A stretch of DNA of 64,000 nucleotides from an uncultured beta proteobacterium (lineage in GTDB: Bacteria; Pseudomonadota; Gammaproteobacteria; Burkholderiales; Burkholderiaceae_C). The notes under the pieces are model-generated. The model did no database searches and was not told the origin of the DNA. It saw only the letters and a program-made list of their open reading frames with translations. This document shows, piece after piece, positions 9,489 through 17,447 of the stretch. The first letter of the stretch is position 1. Each line of letters begins with the position of its first letter. The position numbers and the translations under genes are program-made. Location: assembly GCA_903845935.1 (NCBI GenBank), contig CAIMZI010000077.1:17041-81040 (forward strand). Direction: 5' to 3'.

Positions 9489-10724
9489 TCAGGACTTGGC
9501 GGGAGCGGAAGCCGCTACCGCAGGGGCAGCCGGGACGGCGGGGCCACTGGCTGCGGGCGCCCAAGGCACGGGCTTGACCGGCGCCTTGCCCATCATCTTC
9601 TGAAAGCCATCCACCACCACCTGTTCGCCATCCTTCAGGCCAGACAGCACCACCCACTGTCCGTCCTTGCCCGAGCCGACCTTGACCGGGCGGGTCTCGA
9701 CCATGCCGTCGGCACCGACCACCTTGACGCTGTCGCCTTGGCTGGAGCGCTGCACCGATTGTTGCGGCAACAGCATGGCACCGGCCACTGCAGACTGCTG
9801 CAACTGAGCCCGCACATACATTCCGGGCAGGAGCACGCCCTTGGGGTTAGGCACTTCGGCGCGAAGAGTGATCTGGCCCGAGGTCGGGTCCACGCTCAGG
9901 TCGCTGAACAAGAGCTTGCCGGCAATCGGATAGACGCTGCCGTCATCCAGCACCACGCGCACCTGGGCCGCATCGGCACCGCCGGCAGACTTCAGGCTAC
10001 CGTTGGCAATCGCAGCGCGCAGGCGCAGCACATCGGCCACCGGCTGGGTGAAGTTGATATACATGGGATTGATCTGCTGCACCAGGGCCAGCTGTGTGGC
10101 TTCGCCCTGGCCCACCAGCGCGCCCTCGGTCACCAGCGCGCGGCCAATGCGACCGGAAATAGGCGTGGTGACGGCGGCATAGGTGACATTGATTTGTGCC
10201 GACAGGATGGCAGCCTTGGCGGCAGCCACATCGGCCTCGGCCAGCTTTTGCGCGGCCACCGCGGATATCAAATCCTGGTCGCTGATCGCGTGGGCCGCGG
10301 CCAGCGGCTTGTAGCGTTCGGCCTGGGCCTGGGCCGAGGTCAGATTGGCTTCGGCGCGGGCAAGGCCTGCCTGGGCGCTGGCCAGCACCGCCTTGTAAGG
10401 TGCTGCATCGATCTGGAACAGGGTCTGGTTAGCACGCACCTCGGAGCCTTCGGTGAACAGCTGACGCTCCAGAATGCCGGCCACGCGGGCCCTCACCTGG
10501 GCCACACGCGAGGCTTCGGTGCGTCCCGGCAACTCGGTCTGCAGGCCCACCGTGGTGCGCGACACCGTGACCACTCCGACCTGGGCCGGTGGCGGCATCT
10601 GACCGGCTGCGGGTGGCGCGGCCGACTGACCGCAGGCGGCCAGCAAACTGGCTGCTCCCAGAACCAGCAGACCGGAGTCTGCGCGATGCCAAACGGACGC
10701 CAGGGCATTTTTCCATGCATGCAT
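9489..10724 (-). CDS. RND efflux periplasmic adaptor (AcrA/MexA-like lipoprotein)
   Basis: A 411-residue membrane-fusion protein. The signal peptide ends in LLAAC with Cys31 as the probable lipidation site. The order is beta-barrel, lipoyl (VARVRARVAGIL-like, here VAQVRARVAGILERQLF), helical hairpin rich in Ala/Gln, then a second lipoyl half and a C-terminal membrane-proximal domain. A Pro/Ala-rich tail of about 35 residues follows. It bridges pump and outer-membrane channel. It is the first gene of the operon; an AAGGG Shine-Dalgarno lies just before the ATG, and a GC-rich hairpin (10748-10765) sits in the leader. No TetR or two-component regulator is adjacent, which is unusual for this type of operon. 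Confidence 0.94.
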   Translation of the reverse strand: MHAWKNALASVWHRADSGLLVLGAASLLAACGQSAAPPAAGQMPPPAQVGVVTVSRTTVGLQTELPGRTEASRVAQVRARVAGILERQLFTEGSEVRANQTLFQIDAAPYKAVLASAQAGLARAEANLTSAQAQAERYKPLAAAHAISDQDLISAVAAQKLAEADVAAAKAAILSAQINVTYAAVTTPISGRIGRALVTEGALVGQGEATQLALVQQINPMYINFTQPVADVLRLRAAIANGSLKSAGGADAAQVRVVLDDGSVYPIAGKLLFSDLSVDPTSGQITLRAEVPNPKGVLLPGMYVRAQLQQSAVAGAMLLPQQSVQRSSQGDSVKVVGADGMVETRPVKVGSGKDGQWVVLSGLKDGEQVVVDGFQKMMGKAPVKPVPWAPAASGPAVPAAPAVAASAPAKS

Positions 10725-10747
10725 ATTGATCCCTTAGAGAATGAAAG

Positions 10748-10765
10748 CGGGGCTTGGAGGCCCCG
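10748..10765 (-). promoter_or_regulatory. leader hairpin upstream of the RND adaptor gene
   Basis: Inverted repeat CGGGGC/GCCCCG with a 6-base loop, 24 bases before the adaptor ATG on the minus strand. On that strand it is followed by CTTTCATTCT, a pyrimidine-rich but not pure U tract. It could end readthrough from the histidine-phosphatase operon or act as a leader structure. No experimental basis. Confidence 0.4.
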
Positions 10766-10894
10766 TTCAGAAAATGGTGAATGGTTGCCAAAGAATTCGT
10801 GCAACCGGTGTAATCCAGTATAGCCAGAAGGGGTAAACCCTAGCCAAACACACGCTATTGAATCTGTGCACAAAGCCCTGGAGCAAGCTTGAAC

Positions 10895-11557
10895 TCAGGC
10901 ACCCAACTCGTCACGCTGCGCGCCGTCCAGATGCCGGGTGTCGGACCAGCCGACCAGGGTCAGGCCCTCGGGCGTCCAGAGCAGGCGGTTGATGGCGGTG
11001 TTGCCCAGTTCCCAAGTTCGCGGGGCGCTCACCGACTGCTGCGTGGCCAGACGGTACAGCATGTCCATCACGCCGCCGTGCGCCACCAGCACAATGTGTT
11101 GGCCCAGGTGGCGTGCGGCAATCTCGGCCACGGCCTGGCCGACGCGCGCCATCACCTGCACCGGGCTCTCGCCACCCGTAGGCGCAAAGTGCGGATCGCG
11201 TATGCGCCACAGGCGCGACTCTTCTGGCCACTGCTGCTCAATGGCGGCATAGGTATGGCCCTCGAACTTGCCAAAACCGCGTTCGCGCAGGCCGATGTGG
11301 GTTTGCACAGCCAACGGGGCAGCGGCCTCAGTGCCAAGCTGTGCGGCAGCAATCGCCTGGGCCGTGGCATGGGCGCGCGACAGGTCGCTGGAATAGACGG
11401 CATCGATCGCGTCCTCGGCCAGCGCCTGCGCCACACGTTGAGCCTGCCAACGGCCCTTGTCGTTCAGGCCAATGTCAAGCTGCCCCTGGATGCGGGTGTC
11501 CACATTCCATTCGGTCTCGCCGTGGCGCACGGCAATGATGCGGGTGGCACTAGACAT
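10895..11557 (-). CDS. histidine phosphatase family protein (phosphoglycerate mutase-like)
   Basis: A 220-residue member of the histidine phosphatase superfamily, branch 1. The phospho-acceptor motif VRHGETEWN is near residue 11, and the second catalytic His lies in VLVAHGGVMDML near residue 155. Length and motifs match cofactor-dependent phosphoglycerate-mutase-like phosphatases (GpmB/CobC type). The natural substrate may be a phosphorylated sugar, nucleotide or pterin precursor. It is the last gene of the SDR-SDR-folB-folB-ttcA run and starts 9 bases after the ttcA stop. Placement behind folate-type genes would allow a role in dephosphorylating a dihydroneopterin phosphate, a step whose bacterial enzyme varies, but this is conjecture. 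Confidence 0.88.
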   Translation of the reverse strand: MSSATRIIAVRHGETEWNVDTRIQGQLDIGLNDKGRWQAQRVAQALAEDAIDAVYSSDLSRAHATAQAIAAAQLGTEAAAPLAVQTHIGLRERGFGKFEGHTYAAIEQQWPEESRLWRIRDPHFAPTGGESPVQVMARVGQAVAEIAARHLGQHIVLVAHGGVMDMLYRLATQQSVSAPRTWELGNTAINRLLWTPEGLTLVGWSDTRHLDGAQRDELGA

Positions 11558-11566
11558 GGCGGTGAC

Positions 11567-12499
11567 TCAAGCCTGAAGCACCGCAATCGACTGCAGACCC
11601 GGCCGCGTGGGCGCAGTAAACTCTTCCGCGTCAAAGGCCCGGTCGCCCTCCTCGTCCTCCACGCCGGTTGCGCTGACACCCTTGAAGTCAAACAACTTAG
11701 CGTCCATCAGGTGCGAGGGCGCCACGTTTTGCAGCGCGGTGAACATGGTCTCGGTGCGCCCCGGATATTGTTTTTCCCACTCGCGCAGCATATTGCCGAT
11801 CTGCACGCGCTGCAGGTTCTGCTGGCTGCCGCATAAGGAGCAGGGAATGATGGGGAACTGGCGGTGTTCGGCCCAGCGAATCAGGTCTTTTTCGGCCACA
11901 TGGGCCAACGGGCGTATCACCACAAACTCGCCGTTGTCGCTGGCGAGCTTGGGCGGCATGCCCTTGAGCTTGCCGGCAAAAAACATGTTCAAAAAGAAGG
12001 TCTGCAGCATGTCGTCGCGGTGGTGGCCCAACGCCAGCTTGTTGCATTTGAGTCTGCGCGCCACGCCATACAAAATGCCCCGGCGCAGGCGGCTGCACAG
12101 ACTGCACATGGTCTTGCCTTCGGGGATGTTGCGCTTGACGATGGAGTAGGTGTCCTGCGTCTCGATGTAGTACTCCACGCCCAGGTTTTTCAGGTACTCG
12201 GGCAGGATGTGGTCGGGAAAGCCGGGTTGCTTCTGGTCCAGATTGACGGCCACAATTTCAAAGCGGATGGGTGCACGCTGTTGCATCTTCAAGAGAATGT
12301 CGAGCATGCCGTAGCTGTCCTTGCCGCCCGACATGCAGACCATGACGCGGTCGCCCTCCTCTATCATGTTGAAGTCCATGATGGCCTGACCGACCTGGCG
12401 GCACAGTCGCTTTTCCAACTTGTGCGTCTCGCGCTCGATCTTCAGCTGCTTGTCATGGCCGACCACTGGCGCTTCTTCTTCTACCCAGACTGCACTCAT
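11567..12499 (-). CDS. ttcA: tRNA 2-thiocytidine(32) synthetase TtcA
   Basis: A 310-residue protein from ATG at 12499, chosen because an AAGGAG site lies just before it and the length then matches TtcA. It thiolates C32 of certain tRNAs using ATP and a [4Fe-4S] cluster. The PP-loop SGGKDSYG is near residue 58. The two cluster-binding CxxC pairs are seen as [10 protein letters not shown] and CSLCGSQ. Its ATG overlaps the folB stop (AAATGA), so it is translationally coupled to folB. This folB-ttcA neighbourhood is, to my knowledge, common in betaproteobacteria without a known functional link. Confidence 0.96.
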   Translation of the reverse strand: MSAVWVEEEAPVVGHDKQLKIERETHKLEKRLCRQVGQAIMDFNMIEEGDRVMVCMSGGKDSYGMLDILLKMQQRAPIRFEIVAVNLDQKQPGFPDHILPEYLKNLGVEYYIETQDTYSIVKRNIPEGKTMCSLCSRLRRGILYGVARRLKCNKLALGHHRDDMLQTFFLNMFFAGKLKGMPPKLASDNGEFVVIRPLAHVAEKDLIRWAEHRQFPIIPCSLCGSQQNLQRVQIGNMLREWEKQYPGRTETMFTALQNVAPSHLMDAKLFDFKGVSATGVEDEEGDRAFDAEEFTAPTRPGLQSIAVLQA

Positions 12500-12894
12500 T
12501 TCAAATCTCCTTGTGGCGCGCTGGCCCATTGACCAGTCTCCATGCGGATGGCCACTTCGCAATCGTCAAAAATTTCCAGCTTGGCAATTTTCACCCTTGC
12601 ACCGATCACGCCGGGCAGCTGCATCAGGCGGTGCGTGAGCTTGCCGATCAGCGTCTCCAGCAGGTTGGTGTGCTCGGCCGTACACTCATCGATGATGAGC
12701 TGGCGCACCTTGCGGTAGTCCAGCACATGGTTGATCTCGTCGTCCAAGGGCAATAGCGGCTGGCAGCCCAGGCACAGCTCGGCATCGACCTGGATCGGTT
12801 GCGGCTCGGCAATCTCCGACTCCAGTATCCCGAGGCTGGCGTCAAAGCGCAGTCCGGTCAAGGTCAGGATCTGGTTACCAGTGGACGTCTTCAT
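12496..12894 (-). CDS. folB: dihydroneopterin aldolase (FolB)
   Basis: A 132-residue protein of the FolB tunnelling fold. It cleaves 7,8-dihydroneopterin to 6-hydroxymethyl-dihydropterin plus glycolaldehyde in folate synthesis. The segment [25 protein letters not shown] and the C-terminal [11 protein letters not shown] strand match the conserved core, including the Glu/Leu-rich helix LLETLIGKL that helps anchor the pterin. It overlaps the upstream aldolase-like gene by ATGA and ttcA by ATGA. It is one of two aldolase-like genes in tandem. Which of the two is the true FolB and which a FolX-like epimerase or paralogue is not decided by sequence alone. Confidence 0.85.
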   Translation of the reverse strand: MKTSTGNQILTLTGLRFDASLGILESEIAEPQPIQVDAELCLGCQPLLPLDDEINHVLDYRKVRQLIIDECTAEHTNLLETLIGKLTHRLMQLPGVIGARVKIAKLEIFDDCEVAIRMETGQWASAPQGDLK

Positions 12895-13301
12895 ATGGAT
12901 TCTTTCATTCGGAATACCTCAACGCCCACACCAGCGCAGTCCGGGTACACATCGGGCTTGCAGCTCGACAGGCGCACCGCCCAGACCTGGGGATGCTGCA
13001 ACATGCGAGCGGCCAGGTCGTCGCACAGCGTCTCCTGCAGCTCCACATGGCCGCTGGCCACGCGTAGTGCAATGACCTCGCGTACAAAGTCGTAATCCAC
13101 TACCTCCGCCAGGCTGTCGGTTTGCGGCGTGCTGGCGGCATAGGGCACAAACAGCTCCACGTTGAAGATCACGCGCTGGGGCTGACCCTTCTCGAAATCA
13201 TGGGCGCCGATCTGCACGGACACCACATGGTCGCGCAAGAAGATACGCCTGCACGACAGGGTCAGTCGGCTCAAGGGGTCTAGTCGAAGGTCTAGTGTCA
13301 T
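12891..13301 (-). CDS. second dihydroneopterin aldolase/epimerase-like protein (FolB/FolX family)
   Basis: A 136-residue reading from ATG at 13301, which overlaps the stop of the upstream SDR gene (ATGA). A longer frame in the same phase has no support. Core features are the IGAHDFEKGQPQRVIFNVELFV strand pair (shown here as IGAHDFEKGQPQRV) and VDYDFVREVIALRVASGHVE followed by LQETLCDDLAARML. The pattern is FolB-like, but the sequence is clearly diverged from the neighbouring folB and retains a C-terminal Cys/Tyr-rich tail (CKPDVYPDCAGVGVEVF). It may be a paralogous aldolase, a dihydroneopterin triphosphate epimerase (FolX) or a non-catalytic partner. Confidence 0.8.
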   Translation of the reverse strand: MTLDLRLDPLSRLTLSCRRIFLRDHVVSVQIGAHDFEKGQPQRVIFNVELFVPYAASTPQTDSLAEVVDYDFVREVIALRVASGHVELQETLCDDLAARMLQHPQVWAVRLSSCKPDVYPDCAGVGVEVFRMKESI

Positions 13302-14086
13302 GGTGAGGAAGTTCGATTGTCGGCAAGCGCGTACATCACGTCGCGTGCCAAGGGGACCAGATGTTGTCCATTGTCGACACAGAGGCTGACCCCGGTGATA
13401 CAGGGGTTTTCGGCCAGGAACAACACCGTCTGGGCAACCCGCTGCGGGTCGATGGCGGTCTGCATCAGATTGACCCGGCCGGAGCGCTCGAAGTTTTCCT
13501 GCGTCTGCGGACCGCTGAGGAACATCAGGCCAGGTGCCACGCCGCAGACCCGCAGCTGAGGTGCCAGCGCCTGGGCCTGCAGCGCCACGCTGCGCTCCAG
13601 CGCCAGTTTGCTGACGGTGTAGCTGAAGTAGTCCGGATTGAGGTTGAACACCTTTTGGTCCAGCACGTGAACGATGCTGCAGTCGCCCGGCCCCGCATCG
13701 GCTGACAGACATTTGACCATCAACGCCGACAGCGACAGCGGTGCCAGCAGATTGACCTCCAACTGGCGGCGCACCAGGTCCAGATTCAGCGCATCGGCCG
13801 CGTCTTCCTCAAACAGCGAGGCGTTGTTGACCAAACAAGTCAAGGGCCCTCCCTGGGCAGCTATTTGTTCCATCATGCGCAGGCGCTGCTCCTGTAGCGC
13901 CAGATCGGCCTGCACCGCGTAGGCGGAAAAACCGGCTGTGCGCAATTCCTCTACCAATGCATGGGCCAGATCGCCGGAGCGCTGGTAATGGCACCAGACT
14001 TCCCAACCGGCATGCGCGAATGCGCGGCACAGCAAGGCCCCCAGGCGTTGAGCGCCGCCGGTGATGAGTACGCGCTTAGGCAGCAT
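13298..14086 (-). CDS. SDR-family oxidoreductase (FolM/pteridine reductase-like), copy 2
   Basis: Start chosen at ATG 14086, one base after the TGA of the preceding SDR gene, giving 262 residues beginning MLPKRVLITGGAQRLGA. The earlier in-frame ATGs would overlap that gene. The TGGAQRLG motif is the glycine-rich NAD(P) site, NNAS and the YxxxK dyad (YFSYTVSKLAL) complete the short-chain dehydrogenase signature. The LDQKVFNLNPDYFSYTVSK segment is shared with bacterial pteridine reductases/FolM. Coupling by ATGA to a dihydroneopterin-aldolase-like gene supports a pterin role, for example dihydromonapterin or dihydrofolate reduction. Confidence 0.85.
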   Translation of the reverse strand: MLPKRVLITGGAQRLGALLCRAFAHAGWEVWCHYQRSGDLAHALVEELRTAGFSAYAVQADLALQEQRLRMMEQIAAQGGPLTCLVNNASLFEEDAADALNLDLVRRQLEVNLLAPLSLSALMVKCLSADAGPGDCSIVHVLDQKVFNLNPDYFSYTVSKLALERSVALQAQALAPQLRVCGVAPGLMFLSGPQTQENFERSGRVNLMQTAIDPQRVAQTVLFLAENPCITGVSLCVDNGQHLVPLARDVMYALADNRTSSP

Positions 14087-14087
14087 C

Positions 14088-14918
14088 TCAACGCCGTCCA
14101 TGGCGGCGCGCGGGTGGAACAAAGGGCACGGCCACTGGTGCCGGAGCCTGCGGTTTGTCTGTGGGCAACTCTTCTTCCACCAACAGCGTGGTGCCGCTGA
14201 TGCTGATGTCCTGCAGCGCCAGCAACACGGCGGCCGTGGTGTCCAGGTCGGTGTTCTGCTGGTTGGGCAGACTGGCGCTTCGATAGGCCAGCCTGTCGCC
14301 GATCAGCAGGGGTTTGTGCTGACCCATCACCGGCGCCACGCCCACCACCCGGACCAGGGGACTCAGGGCCAGGGCCAGCATGGCATTGGCGGCATCCAGC
14401 GCCGCCTTGGACAGGGTGTAACTGACAAAATCCGGTGTCTGGTTCCACAGCTTCTGGTCCAGCAGGTTGACCACCACACCACGAACTTCGGGCTGCTTCT
14501 TGCTGCGTTGGGCGATATGCGTGTGCAGGGCCTGGCTGATCAGGATGGCGGCACCGGCATTGCTGCGCATATGCTTTTCCATCACTGCGAAGCTGAAACT
14601 GGCCGTGGTGTCGTGCTCAAAGGTGGAGGCGCAATTGACCACCGCGTCGACCTGGCCAAAGGCCGCGATCACCGTGGGCAGCAAATTGCGCACCGCCGTC
14701 TCGTTGCCCAGGTTGGAGCGAAAGGCCTGTGCGCCGGTTGTAAGGCGGGCGCAATCCTCGGCGGTGGCTCGCGCCTCTTCTACCGAATCGCGGTAATGCA
14801 CGGCCACGCGCCAGCCCTGCGCCGCCAGCTTGAGGGCGATTTCGCGTCCCAGGCGCTTGGCAGCGCCGGTGACCAGAACGGTGGGAGGGGAAGTAATTTC
14901 GGGTGATGATGCAAACAT
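14088..14918 (-). CDS. SDR-family oxidoreductase (FolM/pteridine reductase-like), copy 1
   Basis: Start taken at ATG 14918 (MFASSPEITSPP), leaving 19 bases to the divergent methyltransferase ATG. An upstream in-frame start would run into that gene. The 276-residue protein has TGAAKRLGREIAL for cofactor binding, NCAS in place of NNAG, and YTLSKAAL carrying Tyr and Lys. The LDQKLWNQTPDFVSYTLSK block is the same as in the neighbouring SDR and in FolM/PTR1-type pteridine reductases. The C-terminus is extended by a Pro/Arg-rich tail of about 25 residues (APAPVAVPFVPPARRHGRR). It is the first gene of the pterin operon. Confidence 0.87.
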   Translation of the reverse strand: MFASSPEITSPPTVLVTGAAKRLGREIALKLAAQGWRVAVHYRDSVEEARATAEDCARLTTGAQAFRSNLGNETAVRNLLPTVIAAFGQVDAVVNCASTFEHDTTASFSFAVMEKHMRSNAGAAILISQALHTHIAQRSKKQPEVRGVVVNLLDQKLWNQTPDFVSYTLSKAALDAANAMLALALSPLVRVVGVAPVMGQHKPLLIGDRLAYRSASLPNQQNTDLDTTAAVLLALQDISISGTTLLVEEELPTDKPQAPAPVAVPFVPPARRHGRR

Positions 14919-14937
14919 TAGGGGACAATCCAGCGCG

Positions 14938-16107
14938 ATGACAACAGACCCGAGTTTACCCACCCCCCCCGCAGCCCCCGATGTGACGCATGTTTTGGCG
15001 GCACTGCGCGAGCGTATTGCCACTGAAATGCAACAGTCCGGCGGCTGGCTGGGCTTTGATCGCTTTATGGAGCTGGCCCTGTACGCGCCCGGTCTGGGCT
15101 ATTACGCCAACGGCTCGACCAAGTTCGGGACCATGCCGCAGGGCACGCGTAAGAAGGACGGCAGCGTGACCGGTGCGGGCAGCGACTTTGTCACCGCACC
15201 GGAGATGACGGCGCTGTTTGGCTACACCCTGGCGCAGCCGCTGGCACAGGCGCTGCAGGCCACAGGCACTTTTGAGATCTGGGAATTTGGTGCCGGCACC
15301 GGCGCCCTGGCGCTGCAACTGATCACGGCGCTCAAGGCCATGGGACAGCGCGTGGACCGTTACACCATCGTCGACCTGTCCGACAGCCTCAAAGAGCGCC
15401 AGCGCCACACCCTGCGCGAACACCTGGACGTGGTGCACTGGGCCGCCGCCCTGCCCGAAGCCATGCAGGGCGTGGTCATTGGCAACGAGGTGCTGGACGC
15501 CATGCCGGTGAAGCTGCTGGCCCGCATCAAGGGCGCTTGGCTGGAGCGCGGCGTGGTGCTGGAGAACGGCGACTGGGCCTGGGCAGACAAGCCCACCGGC
15601 TTGCGCCCGCCGCTGAAAATCAATGGCGAGCACGACTACCTGACCGAAATCCATCCCCAGGCCGAGGCCTTTGTGCGCACATTGGGCGACCGTCTGACGC
15701 TGGGCGCCATCTTCCTGCTGGACTATGGTTTCCCAGAGGCCGAGTATTACCACGAGCAGCGCCACATGGGCACGGTGATGTGCCACCGCGCCCACCTGGC
15801 CGATGGCAACCCGCTGGAGGCGGTGGGACTAAAAGATATTACCGCCCATGTGAACTTCACCGGCATTGCTGTGGCCGCGCAGGACGCGGGCCTTGAGGTG
15901 TTGGGTTACACCAGCCAAGCGCACTTTTTGATGAACTGCGGCATTGTGGAACTTATGCAAAACGCCTCCCTGCCCGAGCGAGTGGCGGCGCAAAAGCTGA
16001 TTCTGGAGCACGAGATGGGCGAGTTTTTCAAGGTCATAGGCCTGGCCCGGGGCGCCGATTTTGCAAGCCTGGGTTTTTCCCACGGAGACCGCACGCATCG
16101 CCTGTAA
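14938..16107 (+). CDS. SAM-dependent methyltransferase, MidA/NDUFAF7 family
   Basis: Start placed at ATG 14938 (MTTDPSLPTPP), because the longer frame would overlap the divergent SDR gene. The 389-residue protein has the family signature GFDRFMELALYAPGLGYYA near the N-terminus, then SDFVTAPEMTALFG and the SAM-binding motif EFGAGTGALAL. Eukaryotic relatives (NDUFAF7/MidA) methylate an Arg of the complex I subunit NDUFS2; the bacterial target is generally not established. Only 19 bases separate the two divergent start codons, so its promoter must lie inside the SDR coding sequence. The 3' side has a hairpin at 16145-16161. Confidence 0.92.
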   Translation: MTTDPSLPTPPAAPDVTHVLAALRERIATEMQQSGGWLGFDRFMELALYAPGLGYYANGSTKFGTMPQGTRKKDGSVTGAGSDFVTAPEMTALFGYTLAQPLAQALQATGTFEIWEFGAGTGALALQLITALKAMGQRVDRYTIVDLSDSLKERQRHTLREHLDVVHWAAALPEAMQGVVIGNEVLDAMPVKLLARIKGAWLERGVVLENGDWAWADKPTGLRPPLKINGEHDYLTEIHPQAEAFVRTLGDRLTLGAIFLLDYGFPEAEYYHEQRHMGTVMCHRAHLADGNPLEAVGLKDITAHVNFTGIAVAAQDAGLEVLGYTSQAHFLMNCGIVELMQNASLPERVAAQKLILEHEMGEFFKVIGLARGADFASLGFSHGDRTHRL

Positions 16108-16129
16108 CAATAGACCCGGCCGCCCCCCG

Positions 16130-16143
16130 TGCAAGCGCTAACT
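16130..16143. promoter_or_regulatory. upstream partial LacI-type operator half-match
   Basis: TGCAAGCGCTAACT, sharing the AAGCGCT core with the site at 16175-16188, 45 bases apart centre to centre. Two phased copies would fit repressor looping, but this copy is imperfect. Confidence 0.3.
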
Positions 16144-16144
16144 A

Positions 16145-16161
16145 GGCTTGCGCGGCAAGCC
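16145..16161 (+). terminator. hairpin after the MidA-type methyltransferase gene
   Basis: GGCTTGC/GCAAGCC with a GCG loop, extendable outward to AAC/GTT with two mismatches. It lies 37 bases past the stop at 16107. No U tract follows (GGGTTAGTATT), so termination would be weak, and the hairpin could instead serve the ROK promoter region. Confidence 0.35.
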
Positions 16162-16174
16162 GGGTTAGTATTGC

Positions 16175-16188
16175 TGAAAGCGCTTACA
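16175..16188. promoter_or_regulatory. LacI-family-type operator upstream of ROK kinase
   Basis: TGAAAGCGCTTACA is a near-perfect palindrome centred on GC, of the form bound by LacI/GalR family repressors, ending 38 bases before the ROK gene ATG. No LacI-type regulator is encoded in this window. Confidence 0.45.
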
Positions 16189-16226
16189 TAATCCATGACA
16201 GACACTGCGAAACCTGAAAGACCCGC

Positions 16227-17210
16227 ATGAACCAAGCACGCATTGACGCATTGATCCACCTGCCCGTGGGCAGCCCGGCCCTGGCCTGTGTCGACATTGG
16301 CGGCACCAAGGTGGCCGTCAGCATGGCCGACCACCGCGGCATCAGCGGCAAGGTTTCCGAACCCACAGCAAAAGAAGGCGAGAACGACGCGCTGGGCCTG
16401 CAAATCATTCGCCTGATCGGCGAGAGTTGCGCCCTGGCGGGCATCCCGCTGTCCAGCGTGGGCTCGGTCGGTGTGTCGTCCTGCGGCCCCTTTGTACTGA
16501 ACGAAGGGTTGGTGGAATTGGCCGCGCCCAATATCTGCGGCGGCCTGGCCGGCAAGGCCCGTGGCCTGCCCAATGACTGGATGAGCGCCCTGCTGGAGGC
16601 ACCGCTGCGTGCCGCCTTCAAGAACGTACGCGTAGAAAACGATGGTGTCGGTGCGTTGGAGGCCGAGCGCCGCTGGGGCGCGCTGCAGGGTCTGCGCAAC
16701 TGCGCCTATGTCACTTGGAGCACCGGAATCGGCATGGGCCTGTGTGTGGACGGTCATATCCTGCGCGGCAAGAACGGCAACGCCGGGCATTTGGGCCACA
16801 CCTTTGTGGTCGAAGACAACGACGCCCTGTGCGGTTGCGGCCTGTTGGGCGATGTGGAAGCGCTGGTGGCCGGCAATGCCATCCCCAGACGCTTTGCGGC
16901 CAAAGGCTATGCCGATGCCTCGGCACTTTTTGCTGCCGCCCGCGCCGGTGACGCACAGGCCGTGGACATCATCGATGCGCTGTGCAAGGTGATGGGCCGG
17001 GCCCTGTTCAATGCCACGGCCATGCTCGACCTGCAGCGCATTTCCCTGGGCGGCAGCGTGTTCTGGCACAACCAGGACTACCTGTTGCCGCGCCTGCAGG
17101 CCTTTATGCAGGGCAAGCTGCCGGCGCTCACCAACGGGTTGGAGATCGTGCCGGCAGGCCTGGGCGAGCGCGTGGGCGACTTTGCGGCATTGGCGCTGGT
17201 CATGCGCTAA
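16227..17210 (+). CDS. ROK-family sugar kinase
   Basis: A 327-residue ROK protein without a DNA-binding domain, hence a kinase rather than a repressor. The phosphate-1 motif is CVDIGGTKVAVSMAD; the ENDGVGALEAERRWG segment carries the catalytic Asp; GHLGHTFVVED follows. The usual ROK zinc motif CxCGxxGCxE reads CGCGLLGDVE here, so the third Cys is replaced by Asp, which may weaken or alter zinc binding. It would phosphorylate glucose, mannose, fructose or an N-acetyl hexosamine with ATP. The promoter region contains LacI-type operator sequences. Confidence 0.85.
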   Translation: MNQARIDALIHLPVGSPALACVDIGGTKVAVSMADHRGISGKVSEPTAKEGENDALGLQIIRLIGESCALAGIPLSSVGSVGVSSCGPFVLNEGLVELAAPNICGGLAGKARGLPNDWMSALLEAPLRAAFKNVRVENDGVGALEAERRWGALQGLRNCAYVTWSTGIGMGLCVDGHILRGKNGNAGHLGHTFVVEDNDALCGCGLLGDVEALVAGNAIPRRFAAKGYADASALFAAARAGDAQAVDIIDALCKVMGRALFNATAMLDLQRISLGGSVFWHNQDYLLPRLQAFMQGKLPALTNGLEIVPAGLGERVGDFAALALVMR

Positions 17211-17447
17211 AGCCGGCGGCCATTGATCTAACGCAGGGACTTCCTCTTTTCTTCCAAACCGTCCTTGCACTGGCGCGGCCCGGTCCTAAGATGATGAACA
17301 CTCTTTCGCACGCATGACACCGCCTTAGAAAGCGGCGCTGTGGTGGGGGGCAAACATCCTGCAGTTCTACCGAGGGCTCGCCATGCCATTCCCGCCCGCT
17401 GTGATTCGATGCCGCACTGCGCCAACCCGGGTGGCTGGGGTCGTGTC

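Noticed and set aside
16145..16161. Strong intrinsic terminator after the methyltransferase
   Set aside because: The stem is good but no U tract follows, so only a weak structure is listed.
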